Below, piece after piece: positions 1 through 8,221 of a DNA stretch of 60,292 nucleotides (within the stretch, counting starts at the first letter, position 1; every line of letters begins with the position of its first letter). The notes under the pieces are model-generated. The model was not told the DNA's origin. It worked only from the letters and a program-made list of their open reading frames with translations, and did no database searches. The stretch is from Pseudomonas sp. 21. Its GTDB lineage: Bacteria > Pseudomonadota > Gammaproteobacteria > Pseudomonadales > Pseudomonadaceae. The stretch is taken from assembly GCF_000955805.1 (NCBI RefSeq), contig NZ_JYOA01000004.1:518978-579269 (forward strand), given 5' to 3'. Made by a program: the position numbers and the translations under genes.

Positions 1-53
1 GGCATGGCCCGCTCCTGCAGGGAGAGTCAGGTGATTACCCACGCAACAGAAAC

Positions 54-79
54 AAAAAAGCCCGCACAAGGCGGGCTTT
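54..79 (-). terminator. Rho-independent terminator of the PA4642-like gene
   Basis: A 9-bp perfect stem (AAAGCCCGC / GCGGGCTTT, arms 57-65 and 71-79) with a 5-nt loop is followed on the minus strand by a run of six T (54-59). It lies 17 bp past the stop of the minus-strand gene at 96-383 and fits its transcription end. Confidence 0.85.
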
Positions 80-95
80 CAGCGACTCGCAGCGA

Positions 96-383
96 TCAGC
101 CGCGGGCAGCCTTGATCACTTCGATGTAGGGCTCGGCCTGGCGCTGGTCCTGGATCAGGGCGATGAAGTCCTGGCCCTGGGCATCCTTGGCGGACAGGTC
201 GTAGCCAGCTTCGACGAAGAAGCCGACGAAGCGCTCGAAGTCGTCGATGCGCAGGCCGCGGTAGGCCTTGACCAGCTTGTGCAGGGACGCCGGAGTGTCG
301 TCGGCCGGTTCCACGTCGAGGAACAGCTTGATCTCGGCGTCGTTGATCTCTTCGCCAATCACCTGCTTCTTGTCTTTACGCAT
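96..383 (-). CDS. PA4642-family small conserved protein
   Basis: A 95-aa acidic soluble protein with no signal peptide or membrane segment. I recognise it as the PA4642-like family of pseudomonads, which has no assigned function. It is mostly helical-looking, with a run of charged residues after the start (RKDKK) and a conserved-looking middle LHKLVKAYRGLRIDDFERF. It is followed by its own terminator and preceded by a 96-bp gap, so it is probably a single-gene unit. The family name comes from memory of P. aeruginosa; the function is unknown. Confidence 0.8.
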   Translation of the reverse strand: MRKDKKQVIGEEINDAEIKLFLDVEPADDTPASLHKLVKAYRGLRIDDFERFVGFFVEAGYDLSAKDAQGQDFIALIQDQRQAEPYIEVIKAARG

Positions 384-479
384 CGCTCGCTTCTCTCTAC
401 GGCTGTCTCGGGGATCGCGGCCGGCAACGGCTGGCCGGGCACCACGGGTCGGGCAGTTTACCCCTGCGCCGGGCGCGGC

Positions 480-974
480 TCAACGCGCACGCACCGCGCC
501 GGTATGCAGGTCGGCCCAGATATGACCGTTGCCGTAGGCGAGGAACTGCACGTAGACGGTACCGTTGCGCAGCAGGTCCAGCAGTTGTGGATAAGCCGCC
601 TGCGGGTAATACAGGCTGAGCACGCGGGTCTTCTCGTCGTAGGCCGGCTTCTTCAGGCTCTTGCCCTCGGCATCGAAGCTGATGACCACCTGGCTGATCT
701 GCGCGCCCTTGTTCAGCGGCTTGCCCTTGAGGCGCAGCAGCGACGGCGTGGTGATCGGGATCGGCTGCTGGTTGGACTGGCGCTGGTTGCCCAGCACCAC
801 GCTGTATTCGGTGACCTGCAACAGTTGCTGCTGCTCCGGCTCGCCCTGACGCAGGCCGGCGTCGTCCGGCGGCAGGAACTGGCTGTGCATCGGCGCGGCA
901 ACGGCCCCAACGGCAAAACCGAGGGGAATGCAGAACAGCAGCGCCAGCACGGCGCCCGGCATGCGAACGGACAT
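480..974 (-). CDS. Exported hypothetical protein (164 aa)
   Basis: Starts with a clear signal peptide: a hydrophobic stretch at about residues 7-26 ending in an Ala-Val-Ala-Ala region, so the mature protein is periplasmic or surface-located. The rest is a soluble beta-rich-looking domain with no lipobox. GTG-ATG-ATG lie in a row at 980, 977 and 974. I chose 974 because the GGAGG ribosome site then sits 5 nt upstream. It corresponds by position to PA4643 of P. aeruginosa (memory). No function is known to me. Confidence 0.7.
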   Translation of the reverse strand: MSVRMPGAVLALLFCIPLGFAVGAVAAPMHSQFLPPDDAGLRQGEPEQQQLLQVTEYSVVLGNQRQSNQQPIPITTPSLLRLKGKPLNKGAQISQVVISFDAEGKSLKKPAYDEKTRVLSLYYPQAAYPQLLDLLRNGTVYVQFLAYGNGHIWADLHTGAVRAR

Positions 975-1115
975 CATCACCTCCGCGGGACAGGGCCGGG
1001 CACTCTAGCACGCACGCCGAGCACGACGACAGGCACGCATGGCAAGCCCGCCGATACATTGATAGCCTTCGAAGTCATCAACCCAATACATCGCCGGCCA
1101 CAGATCGAAACCGAC

Positions 1116-2033
1116 ATGCTGCACAACGTCTCCGACCTCGACCTGCGCCTGCTGCGCATCTTCGCCTGTGTGGTGCGCTGCGGCGGATTCTCTGCCGCCC
1201 AGGGCGAACTGGGCATGGGCCAGTCGACCATCAGCACGCACATCGCCAGCCTGGAGACACGCCTGGGCTACCGCCTGTGCGAGCGCGGCAAGAGCGGCTT
1301 CCGCCTGACCGAGAAAGGCGAGCGGGTGCTGGACTACGCGCAGAACCTGTTCGCTGCGCTGGGGGACTTCCGCGATCAGGTGCAATCCCTCGCCGGGCGC
1401 CTGGTCGGCGAGCTGCACCTGGGCCTGGCCGACAACATTGCCACCCTGCCCGACGCACGCATCCACCACACCCTGGCGCGCTTCAACCGGCGCGACCAGG
1501 ACGTGCGCCTGCATTTCCTCATCGAATCCTCCAGCGAACTGGAGCGCCTGGTGCTCAGCGGCCGCCTGCACCTGGCCATCGCCTGCTTCAGCCGGCGCCT
1601 GCCGAACCTGCGCTATGAGCCGCTCTACCACGAGCGCGTGGCGGTGTTCTGCGGGCGCGAGCATCCGCTGTTCGACAAGGACGTGAGCGACGCCGCTGAA
1701 CTGGAGACCTGCAACTGGATTCAACACGGTTACGCCGTCGCCGACGTGCAACTGCCAGCCGACCCGCAGCGCAGCACGGCCTTCGCCCAGCACATGGAAG
1801 CGGTCCTGCACGCGGTGCGCGCCGGTACCCACCTGGGCTACCTGCCGACGCACTACGCCGAACGCTGGGTGGAACAGGGCGAGATGCGCGCTCTGCTGCC
1901 GGACAGCCTCGGCTACGGCATAACCCACAGCCTGGTGGTGCGCGACGAGCCGGGGCATAACGAAGCGCTCCAGGCGCTGGTCGAGGACCTGCGCCTGGAG
2001 CACGGGGTGACGCCGATCAGCGCGGCGCGGTGA
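1116..2033 (+). CDS. LysR-family transcriptional regulator
   Basis: A 305-aa LysR-type regulator. The N-terminal winged helix-turn-helix covers about residues 5-65 (LRLLRIFACVVRCGGFSAAQ followed by QSTISTHIASLETRLG), and a periplasmic-binding-like effector domain follows from about residue 90. The start at 1116 puts the HTH at the expected distance from the N-terminus; the open frame continues upstream but without family similarity. It converges with and overlaps by 17 bp the aldehyde dehydrogenase on the other strand, which it may control, although LysR regulators are more often divergent from their targets. From memory this pair is absent between PA4643 and PA4644 in P. aeruginosa, so it is probably an insertion. 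Confidence 0.85.
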   Translation: MLHNVSDLDLRLLRIFACVVRCGGFSAAQGELGMGQSTISTHIASLETRLGYRLCERGKSGFRLTEKGERVLDYAQNLFAALGDFRDQVQSLAGRLVGELHLGLADNIATLPDARIHHTLARFNRRDQDVRLHFLIESSSELERLVLSGRLHLAIACFSRRLPNLRYEPLYHERVAVFCGREHPLFDKDVSDAAELETCNWIQHGYAVADVQLPADPQRSTAFAQHMEAVLHAVRAGTHLGYLPTHYAERWVEQGEMRALLPDSLGYGITHSLVVRDEPGHNEALQALVEDLRLEHGVTPISAAR

Positions 2034-3441
2034 TGTGCTTGATGTCGAAGAATGCCGACAGCCCCCACGGGCCCAGCTCGCGGCCGATGCCGCTGCGCTT
2101 GCCGCCGCCCCAGGAGGTCTGCGGGAACACCACTTGCGGCGAATTCAGCCAGACGTTGCCGGCCTCCAGGTTCTCGGCGACACGCTGGGCGCGGTGCAGA
2201 TCGGCGCTGCACACGGTGGCGGCCAGGGCGAAGTCGCTGTCGTTGGCCTGACGCAGGGCATCGGCTTCATCGCTGAAGGTACGCACGCACAGCACTGGGC
2301 CGAAGATTTCCTCGCGCCACAGGCGGCTGTCCGCCGGCACGTCGGTGTACACGGTCGGCTGGATGAACCAGCCCTCGGCCGCTTCGCCGCCGGTCAGGCA
2401 GGCCAGGCCTTCGTCGCGGGCCACGGCGAAGTAGTCGAGCACCTTGCGGTACTGCGCTTCGCTGGTCATCGGGCCCATGTCGGTCTCGCCCTGCAGTGAG
2501 TCGCCGACGCGCAGACCCTCCACCGCCACCTTCAGCTTCGCCAGCAATGGCTCGGCGATGGATTCCTGCACCAGCAGGCGCGAGGTGGCAGAGCACATCT
2601 GCCCGGCGTTCCAGTAGACGCCGGCGATGATCCACTGCACAGCCTCGTCCAGGTCGCAGTCCTCGAACACCAGGATCGGCGACTTGCCGCCCAGCTCCAG
2701 GCCCACCGGCAGGGTGCGCGCGGCAGCGGCTTCCATGACCTTGCGGCCAACGACGTTGCTGCCGGTGAAGGACAGCTTGGCGATGCCCGGATGGCTGCAC
2801 AGCGCAGCGCCGGCATCGGCCAGGCCCGGCACCAGGTTCAGCACGCCGGCCGGCAGGCCGATGGCGTCGGCGATCTCGCCCAGCACCAGTTCGATCAGCG
2901 GGGTGATCTCCGAGGGCTTGAGCACCACGGTGCAGCCGGCGGCCAGGGCCGGTGCGACCTTCCAGGCGCTGGTCACCAGCGGGAAGTTCCACGGCACGAT
3001 CAGGCCGACCACGCCGATGGGCTCGAAGCGGGTCTGCGAGCGGTAGCCGGCGTCCGGCAGGGCCACTTCGGCGTTCTGCCGGGCGTCCAGTTGCTCGGCC
3101 AGCTCGGCGTAGTAGGCGAAGGTGGCGATGGCATCGCCGATATCGATTTCCGCTTCCAGGCGCGGCTTGCCGCTGGCCTGCATCTGCAGGGCGATCAGCG
3201 CTTCGCTGCGGGCTTCGAGCTGCTCGGCGAAAGCTCGCAGGTAACCGGCACGCTGGGCGGCGCTGGTCAGTTTCCAGTCGGCGAAGGCGCGCCTGGCGGC
3301 AGCGACGGCGCGCTCCACGTCGGACGCACCGGCGCAGGCGACTTCCGGCAGCGCTTCACGGGTGGCGGGAGCGATCGGGCGCAGGACGGCGCCGCTGTCG
3401 GCGGCTTGCCATTGGCCATCGATATAAAGGAGACGGGACAT
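2017..3441 (-). CDS. NAD(P)-dependent aldehyde dehydrogenase (betaine-aldehyde dehydrogenase-like)
   Basis: A 474-aa member of the aldehyde dehydrogenase superfamily, the usual length. It should oxidise an aldehyde to the acid with NAD(P) in the cytoplasm. Visible motifs are the oxyanion Asn152 (PWNFP), the general base Glu249 (LELGGK) and the catalytic Cys283 (GQMCSATS). The context FFDIKHIT at the C-terminus resembles BetB/aminoaldehyde types, but the substrate is not determined. The start at 3441 gives the standard N-terminus (LLYIDGQW). The upstream region (3442-3552) carries a dense array of ATGCAT sequences that may be an operator. Confidence 0.88.
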   Translation of the reverse strand: MSRLLYIDGQWQAADSGAVLRPIAPATREALPEVACAGASDVERAVAAARRAFADWKLTSAAQRAGYLRAFAEQLEARSEALIALQMQASGKPRLEAEIDIGDAIATFAYYAELAEQLDARQNAEVALPDAGYRSQTRFEPIGVVGLIVPWNFPLVTSAWKVAPALAAGCTVVLKPSEITPLIELVLGEIADAIGLPAGVLNLVPGLADAGAALCSHPGIAKLSFTGSNVVGRKVMEAAAARTLPVGLELGGKSPILVFEDCDLDEAVQWIIAGVYWNAGQMCSATSRLLVQESIAEPLLAKLKVAVEGLRVGDSLQGETDMGPMTSEAQYRKVLDYFAVARDEGLACLTGGEAAEGWFIQPTVYTDVPADSRLWREEIFGPVLCVRTFSDEADALRQANDSDFALAATVCSADLHRAQRVAENLEAGNVWLNSPQVVFPQTSWGGGKRSGIGRELGPWGLSAFFDIKHITAPR

Positions 3442-3485
3442 GCGAACCTCGGGCGGTTGTCTTGTGAGGGTCGCAGGATAGATGG

Positions 3486-3545
3486 GGCATGCATTGGCAA
3501 AAATGCACGTTAGCCCATGCATGCATCGAGCAATCTCGATGCATG
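3486..3545. promoter_or_regulatory. ATGCAT-rich palindromic array upstream of the aldehyde dehydrogenase
   Basis: This 60-bp stretch holds several ATGCA/TGCAT sequences and one perfect 11-bp inverted repeat, CATGCATCGAG (3520-3530) and CTCGATGCATG (3535-3545), separated by CAAT. It lies 45-104 bp upstream of the aldehyde dehydrogenase start on the minus strand, where a promoter and operator are expected. There is no T-run, so a terminator is unlikely. The regulator is unknown. Confidence 0.5.
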
Positions 3546-3552
3546 ATCGAAC

Positions 3553-3643
3553 GTAGGAGCGGACTCCGTCCGCGATCGACTCACCACCACTCCGCTCGAC
3601 CAGGGAGTTGGGCGAAGCCATCGCGGACAGAGTCCGCTCCTAC
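3553..3643. repeat. REP doublet (REPIN-like), GTAGGAGCGGACT type
   Basis: Two inverted REP units, at 3553-3576 and 3620-3643, start GTAGGAGCGGACT and end with the mirror AGTCCGCTCCTAC. They flank a 43-bp spacer. The same unit occurs at 25317-25436. Such doublets are normally extragenic elements mobilised by a RAYT transposase encoded elsewhere. Confidence 0.8.
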
Positions 3644-3656
3644 GCGCGTGCCGGGT

Positions 3657-4133
3657 TCAGAGCGGGAATTGGGAGCGCATCCAGGCCAGGTACTCGGCGG
3701 CGCCCGGCTCGCCTTCGCGCGGCGCCCATTGCCCGCGCTCGTCCTCGCCCAGCGGCACGAAGGGGCCGGCCTTGGCTTCGAACATGATGCTGTCCGGCTC
3801 CAGCGCCACGATGGCGTGGAAGGTGCCCGGCGGCAGGTCCGCGCCGACGCACTCGCCGCCCGCGCGCAGGACGCGGGTCGTCAGCAGTTCACCGCTGTCG
3901 GAAAAAATCAGCAGGCCCAGCGCGCCCTTCACCACCAGCAGGCTTTCGGCCTTGTCCGGGTGGCGGTGGCAATGCGGCGGGATGTAGCTGTCGGGCTGCA
4001 GCGCATTGAGCAGGCGATGGCAGGGCTCGGTCTGCTCATGGAAATTGTGGTTCTGCCGGCGCCGGGGGCTGGCGGCGGCACGGGCCGCGACCTCGTCGAA
4101 CAGCGCACTGTCGAGAAAACGCGGCCCGCTCAT
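3657..4133 (-). CDS. WbuC-family cupin metalloprotein
   Basis: A 158-aa single-domain cupin. The metal-binding cupin motif is visible as PPHCHRHPDKAESLLVVKG near residues 52-70, with a second His (GTFHAIVAL) later. The family is named after WbuC, an uncharacterised cupin of some O-antigen loci; here there is no O-antigen context. The ATG lies 2 bp after the hpt stop, so it is cotranscribed with hpt. By order it matches PA4644 in P. aeruginosa (memory). Substrate unknown. Confidence 0.8.
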   Translation of the reverse strand: MSGPRFLDSALFDEVAARAAASPRRRQNHNFHEQTEPCHRLLNALQPDSYIPPHCHRHPDKAESLLVVKGALGLLIFSDSGELLTTRVLRAGGECVGADLPPGTFHAIVALEPDSIMFEAKAGPFVPLGEDERGQWAPREGEPGAAEYLAWMRSQFPL

Positions 4134-4135
4134 CG

Positions 4136-4693
4136 TCAGAGGCCTTTTACGGCGAAGATGCCGGCGGCGTTGCGCCAGTAGCCCTTGTAGTCCATGCCAT
4201 AGCCGAAGATGTAGCGGTCGATGCAGGACAGGCCCACATAGTCGGCCTTCAGGTCCGGACGGGCCTTGCGGTCGTGATCCTTGTCGATCAGCACGGCGGT
4301 GTGCACGCGCTTGGCGCCAGCATGCTTGCAGAAGTCCATGATCGCCGAGAGGGTGTGCCCTTCGTCGAGGATGTCGTCGATGATCAGCACTTCGCGGTCG
4401 ATGAAGGAGATTTCCGGCTTGGCCTTCCAGAACAGCTCGCCACCGGTGGTCTCGTTGCGGTAACGGGTCGCATGCAGGTAGGAGGCTTCCAGCGGGAAAT
4501 TCAGCAGCGGGAGCAGCTTGCCGGAGAAGATCAGGCCGCCGTTCATCACGCAGAACACCACCGGGTTGGTGTCGGCCAGCGAGCCATTGATGGCCTCGGC
4601 CACACGGGCGATGGCGGCCTCTACCTCGGCGTTGGTGTACAGGCAGTCGGCTTCGGCCATGACTTGGCGGATGTGCGCGAGATCGACGGACAT
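4136..4693 (-). CDS. hpt: Hypoxanthine-guanine phosphoribosyltransferase
   Basis: A 185-aa type I phosphoribosyltransferase for purine salvage: hypoxanthine or guanine plus PRPP gives IMP or GMP. The PRPP-binding loop is [14 protein letters not shown] at residues 102-115, and the length is normal for bacterial Hpt. It is divergent from upp (gap 155 bp), so purine and pyrimidine salvage genes share one intergenic region. The cupin gene follows directly. Confidence 0.93.
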   Translation of the reverse strand: MSVDLAHIRQVMAEADCLYTNAEVEAAIARVAEAINGSLADTNPVVFCVMNGGLIFSGKLLPLLNFPLEASYLHATRYRNETTGGELFWKAKPEISFIDREVLIIDDILDEGHTLSAIMDFCKHAGAKRVHTAVLIDKDHDRKARPDLKADYVGLSCIDRYIFGYGMDYKGYWRNAAGIFAVKGL

Positions 4694-4848
4694 GGGGGTT
4701 CTCCCGTGAAAAAGTGCGCAAAGGTACCTATCGGCGTGCCACGGAGCAAGGGTCAGCGGACGAATGTCGCCGACAATCGTGGCCCAAGGTAGCTAGGATG
4801 CATTACGCTACCGCAATTTTTTTGCCAGCCCGCCCGGAGAACCCGTCC

Positions 4849-5487
4849 ATGCCAGTCCTCGAGATCCGCCATCCCCTGATCCGCCACAAGATCGGACTGA
4901 TGCGCCGTCACGATATCAGTACCAAGAACTTCCGCGAGCTGGCCCAGGAAGTGGGCGCCCTGCTGACCTACGAGGCGACCAAAGACCTGCCGCTGGAAAA
5001 CTACGAGATCGAAGGTTGGGCCGGCCCGGTGCAGGTCGAGAAGATTGCCGGCAAGAAGATCACCGTGGTGCCGATCCTGCGTGCCGGCATCGGCATGCTC
5101 GACGGCGTGCTCAGCCTGATCCCGGGCGCCAAGGTCAGCGCCGTCGGGGTTGCGCGCAACGAGGAAACCCTCGAAGCGCACACCTACCTGGAGAAGCTCG
5201 CGCCGGACATCGCCGAGCGCCGCTCGCTGATCATCGACCCGATGCTGGCCACCGGCGGCTCCATGGTCGCCACCATTAACCTGCTCAAGAAAGCCGGCAG
5301 CAAGGACATCCGCGCCATGGTGCTGGTGGCGGCCCCGGAAGGGATCAAGGCAGTCAACGATGCGCATCCGGACGTGCTCATCCTGACCGCCTCCATCGAC
5401 CAGTGCCTGAATGAACACGGTTACATCATGCCGGGCCTGGGCGATGCCGGTGACAAGATCTTCGGCACCAAACAGAAGGAAACCTGA
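4849..5487 (+). CDS. upp: Uracil phosphoribosyltransferase
   Basis: A 212-aa enzyme making UMP from uracil and PRPP. The PRPP loop [13 protein letters not shown] is at residues 127-139, and the uracil-binding C-terminal motif [17 protein letters not shown] is present. The start at 4849 is preceded by GGAGA at a suitable distance and gives the standard N-terminus ([15 protein letters not shown]); the frame continues upstream without homology. The uraA permease follows after 3 bp, forming a uracil uptake and salvage operon. Confidence 0.95.
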   Translation: MPVLEIRHPLIRHKIGLMRRHDISTKNFRELAQEVGALLTYEATKDLPLENYEIEGWAGPVQVEKIAGKKITVVPILRAGIGMLDGVLSLIPGAKVSAVGVARNEETLEAHTYLEKLAPDIAERRSLIIDPMLATGGSMVATINLLKKAGSKDIRAMVLVAAPEGIKAVNDAHPDVLILTASIDQCLNEHGYIMPGLGDAGDKIFGTKQKET

Positions 5488-5490
5488 TTC

Positions 5491-6792
5491 ATGGCCGATG
5501 AATTCAACGAACCTCTGTGGCGCCAGGTCATCTCTGGCGCACAGATGCTCTTCGTGGCCTTTGGCGCGCTGGTGCTGATGCCGCTGATCACCGGCCTGGA
5601 CCCGAACGTCGCGCTGTTCACCGCCGGCTTCGGCACCCTGATGTTCCAGATCGTCACTGGCCGCCAGGTACCGGTGTTCCTGGCGTCGAGCTTCGCCTTC
5701 ATCACCCCGATCATCCTCGCCAAGGGCCAGTTCGGCCTGGCGGCGACCATGGGCGGCGTGGTGGCGGCAGGCTTCGTCTACACCTTCCTGGGCCTGGCGG
5801 TGAAGGTCAAGGGCACCGGCTTCATCGACCGCCTGCTGCCGCCGGTGGTGATCGGCCCGGTGATCATCTCCATCGGCCTGGCCATGGCGCCGATCGCCGC
5901 CAACATGGCCATGGGCAAGGCGGGTGACGGCACCGAGCTGATCCCCTACAAGACCGCCATGTTCATCTCCATGCCGGCGCTGCTGACCACGCTGATCGTC
6001 GCGGTGTTCGGCAAGGGCATGCTGCGCCTGGTGCCGATCATCGCCGGCGTACTGGTGGGCTATGGCCTGTCCTTCGCCTTCGGTGTGGTCGATGTCGCGA
6101 AGATCGTCGCCGCGCCCTGGCTGGAGCTGCCGAAGTTCACCGCGCCGGAATTCAACTGGCAGGCCATCCTGTTCATCGTCCCGGTGGCGCTGGCCCCGGC
6201 CATCGAACACATCGGCGGCGTCATCGCCGTGGGCGGCGTGACCGGCAAGAACTACCTGAAGACGCCGGGCCTGCACCGCACCCTGCTGGGCGACGGCATC
6301 GCCACCTCCGCAGCCGGCCTGTTCGGCGGCCCGCCGAACACGACCTACGCGGAAGTGACCGGCGCGGTGATGCTGACCAAGAACTACAACCCGAAGATCA
6401 TGACCTGGGCGGCCGTGTTCGCCATCAGCCTGGCCTTCGTCGGCAAGTTCGGCGCCATCCTGCAGAGCATCCCGGTACCGGTGATGGGCGGCATTCTCTG
6501 CCTGCTGTTCGGCACCATCGCCTCGGTGGGCATGAACACCCTGATCCGCCACAAGGTCGACCTGTCCCAGGCGCGCAACCTGTGCATCGTCTCGGTGACC
6601 CTGGTGTTCGGCATCGGCGGCGTGCTGATCGGCACCGGCACCGGCCCGGACGACTTCGGCCTGAAGGGCATCGCCCTGTGTGCCATCGTCGCGATCCTGC
6701 TGAACCTGATCCTCCCCGGTGAGGAAGGCTGGGAGAACAAGGCGCTGGAGCAAGGCGCCGGCGACGCTTCCTCCGAGAAGCCCGCCGAGTGA
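5491..6792 (+). CDS. uraA: Uracil-xanthine/proton symporter (uracil permease)
   Basis: A 433-aa inner-membrane carrier of the nucleobase:cation symporter-2 family, with repeated hydrophobic segments over the whole length and the family motif region around AIEHIGGVIAVG and GGPPNTTYAEVTGAV. It imports uracil for Upp, encoded 3 bp upstream. It ends in a hydrophilic cytoplasmic tail. A terminator hairpin follows at 6796-6823. Confidence 0.93.
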   Translation: MADEFNEPLWRQVISGAQMLFVAFGALVLMPLITGLDPNVALFTAGFGTLMFQIVTGRQVPVFLASSFAFITPIILAKGQFGLAATMGGVVAAGFVYTFLGLAVKVKGTGFIDRLLPPVVIGPVIISIGLAMAPIAANMAMGKAGDGTELIPYKTAMFISMPALLTTLIVAVFGKGMLRLVPIIAGVLVGYGLSFAFGVVDVAKIVAAPWLELPKFTAPEFNWQAILFIVPVALAPAIEHIGGVIAVGGVTGKNYLKTPGLHRTLLGDGIATSAAGLFGGPPNTTYAEVTGAVMLTKNYNPKIMTWAAVFAISLAFVGKFGAILQSIPVPVMGGILCLLFGTIASVGMNTLIRHKVDLSQARNLCIVSVTLVFGIGGVLIGTGTGPDDFGLKGIALCAIVAILLNLILPGEEGWENKALEQGAGDASSEKPAE

Positions 6793-6795
6793 GGC

Positions 6796-6823
6796 AAGGG
6801 CGCCGCCTGAGCGCGGCGCCTTT
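6796..6823 (+). terminator. Terminator after uraA
   Basis: GGCGCCGC (6799-6806) pairs with GCGGCGCC (6813-6820) around a 6-nt loop, extended by A-T pairs. The T-tract is short (TTTCCCC), so termination may be moderate. Confidence 0.65.
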
Positions 6824-6953
6824 CCCCACGAAAAGTTCGGCGAACGCAGCCTGCCGATGACGGTCCACTCTGGATGACAGCTCGATCCCCACAGGAGGCT
6901 CTGGTTATTCGCTCCACCTCGCACTCCCCGCTTCATCTGCCAGAGACGCGCCC

Positions 6954-7952
6954 GTGAGCCGCGCCTGGTGGCTGTTGCTCGGTCTCATCGGCGCCTCGCT
7001 GATCCCCCTGGCCCTCGGCGGCCGGGAGATGCTCGACCACGTCCTGGCCTTCCCCCTCGACCAGTTGCTGATCATGTTCGGCATGATCTGCCTGTGCTGG
7101 CTGATCAACGCGCAGAAGCTCCGCGTGCTGCTCAACGGCCGCGCCGGCGAGATCGGCAAGGTACGCTCGGTGGGCATCATCATGGCCTCGGAGTTCGCTT
7201 TCTATGCGACCCCCGGCGGCACCGGCGGCCCACTGACCCTGATGGCGCTGCTTGCCCGCCACGGCATGCGCCCGGCGCACAGCAGCGCGATCTTCGCCGT
7301 GGACCAGTTGAGCGACCTGCTGTTCTTCCTCTGCGCGCTGGCGGCGGTGCTGGTGTGGGCGCTGTCCCACAGCGTCAGCCCGAACCTGGAGACGTCGCTG
7401 ATCACCAGTGGCGTGCTGCTGGGTGGGATCTTCTTCGGCGTGGTGCTGCTGGCGCGCTTCCAGCGCCGGGTGATCAAGGCCAACGGCCGGCTATTCAGGC
7501 GCCTGGGCATGAAACCGCGCACGCGCCTGCACTGGGCGCGCAAATGCCTGCACTTCCGCGACACCCTGGTGAGCTGCCTGCGCCAGCCCAAGCGCCGGCT
7601 GCTGCTGATTTTCTTCTTCACCTGCTGCCACTGGGTACTGCGCTTCTCGGTGCTCTACATCACCCTCAATGCGCTGGGTGTGGACCTGCACTGGGCCTGG
7701 GCCTTCCTGATCCAGTTGCTGTCGCTGGCCGCAGGCCTCGCCACGCTGCTGCCGGGTGGCGCGGGTGGTACGGAACTGACCAGCGCCGCGCTGCTCGCCC
7801 CGCTGGTGGGCAAGTCCACGGCGGCCGCGGCCATCCTGATCTGGCGCGTGGTGACCTACTACTTCTACCTGGTGATGGGTGCGCCGGTGTTCGCCCTCAT
7901 GGCGGGGCGTCCGCTGCTGCGCAAGCTGATCGGGATGCGCGAACGCGCCTGA
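6954..7952 (+). CDS. YbhN/UPF0104-type membrane protein (lysylphosphatidylglycerol synthase transmembrane-like)
   Basis: About 332 aa with a run of hydrophobic segments, and the family-typical motif TPGGTGGPLTLMALL near residue 83 and LLPGGAGGTELTSAALL near residue 262. The family includes the flippase-like half of MprF, but here the aminoacyl-transferase domain is absent, so the role (possibly lipid translocation) is only inferred. The GTG start at 6954 is preceded by a weak ribosome site (CAGAGACG), so the start is uncertain. From memory this marks the junction between PA4647-like and PA4314-like gene order. Confidence 0.78.
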   Translation: MSRAWWLLLGLIGASLIPLALGGREMLDHVLAFPLDQLLIMFGMICLCWLINAQKLRVLLNGRAGEIGKVRSVGIIMASEFAFYATPGGTGGPLTLMALLARHGMRPAHSSAIFAVDQLSDLLFFLCALAAVLVWALSHSVSPNLETSLITSGVLLGGIFFGVVLLARFQRRVIKANGRLFRRLGMKPRTRLHWARKCLHFRDTLVSCLRQPKRRLLLIFFFTCCHWVLRFSVLYITLNALGVDLHWAWAFLIQLLSLAAGLATLLPGGAGGTELTSAALLAPLVGKSTAAAAILIWRVVTYYFYLVMGAPVFALMAGRPLLRKLIGMRERA

Positions 7953-7955
7953 AGC

Positions 7956-8135
7956 TCAGTCGCTGGCGGGCTTGTCCTGCTTCTGCTCAGGCTTGAGCGA
8001 ATCCCAGAGCTCGGCGGCGCCGGGAAACTCGGTGCCGTCCTCTTCGCTCAGCGCGTCGGGATCGTAGCGGCTGGTACAGCCTTCGCCCAGGGTGGGCGGC
8101 GGGGTGGCGGTGCCGGGGTTCTTCGGGTCGCTCAT
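7956..8135 (-). CDS. Small hypothetical protein (59 aa)
   Basis: A 59-aa acidic, proline- and charge-rich protein with no signal peptide or membrane segment, probably disordered. The middle contains CTSRYDPDALSEEDGTEFPG and a predicted helix AAELWDSLKPEQKQ. A good ribosome site (GGAGAC, 6 nt before the ATG at 8135) supports translation. It ends 3 bp from the stop of the convergent YbhN-like gene. I do not recognise a family. Confidence 0.65.
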   Translation of the reverse strand: MSDPKNPGTATPPPTLGEGCTSRYDPDALSEEDGTEFPGAAELWDSLKPEQKQDKPASD

Positions 8136-8221
8136 GGCAGTGTCTCCGTAGGGCGCAGCGCCCGCCGTCGGTGGACGGCGGGAGCATGCGGAGTACCCAG
8201 TCTGGAACGAGACCGCGTGGA

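Noticed and set aside
3267..3500. 77-codon frame upstream of and overlapping the aldehyde dehydrogenase start, beginning in the ATGCAT array
   Set aside because: It overlaps most of the recognised N-terminus in another frame and lacks a good ribosome site; the ATGs come from the palindromes.
4753..6936. Minus-strand open frame of 727 codons opposite upp-uraA
   Set aside because: It is antisense to two clearly recognised genes; its composition (His, Gln, Gly, Asp rich) is what the complement of GC-rich coding DNA gives. No family similarity.
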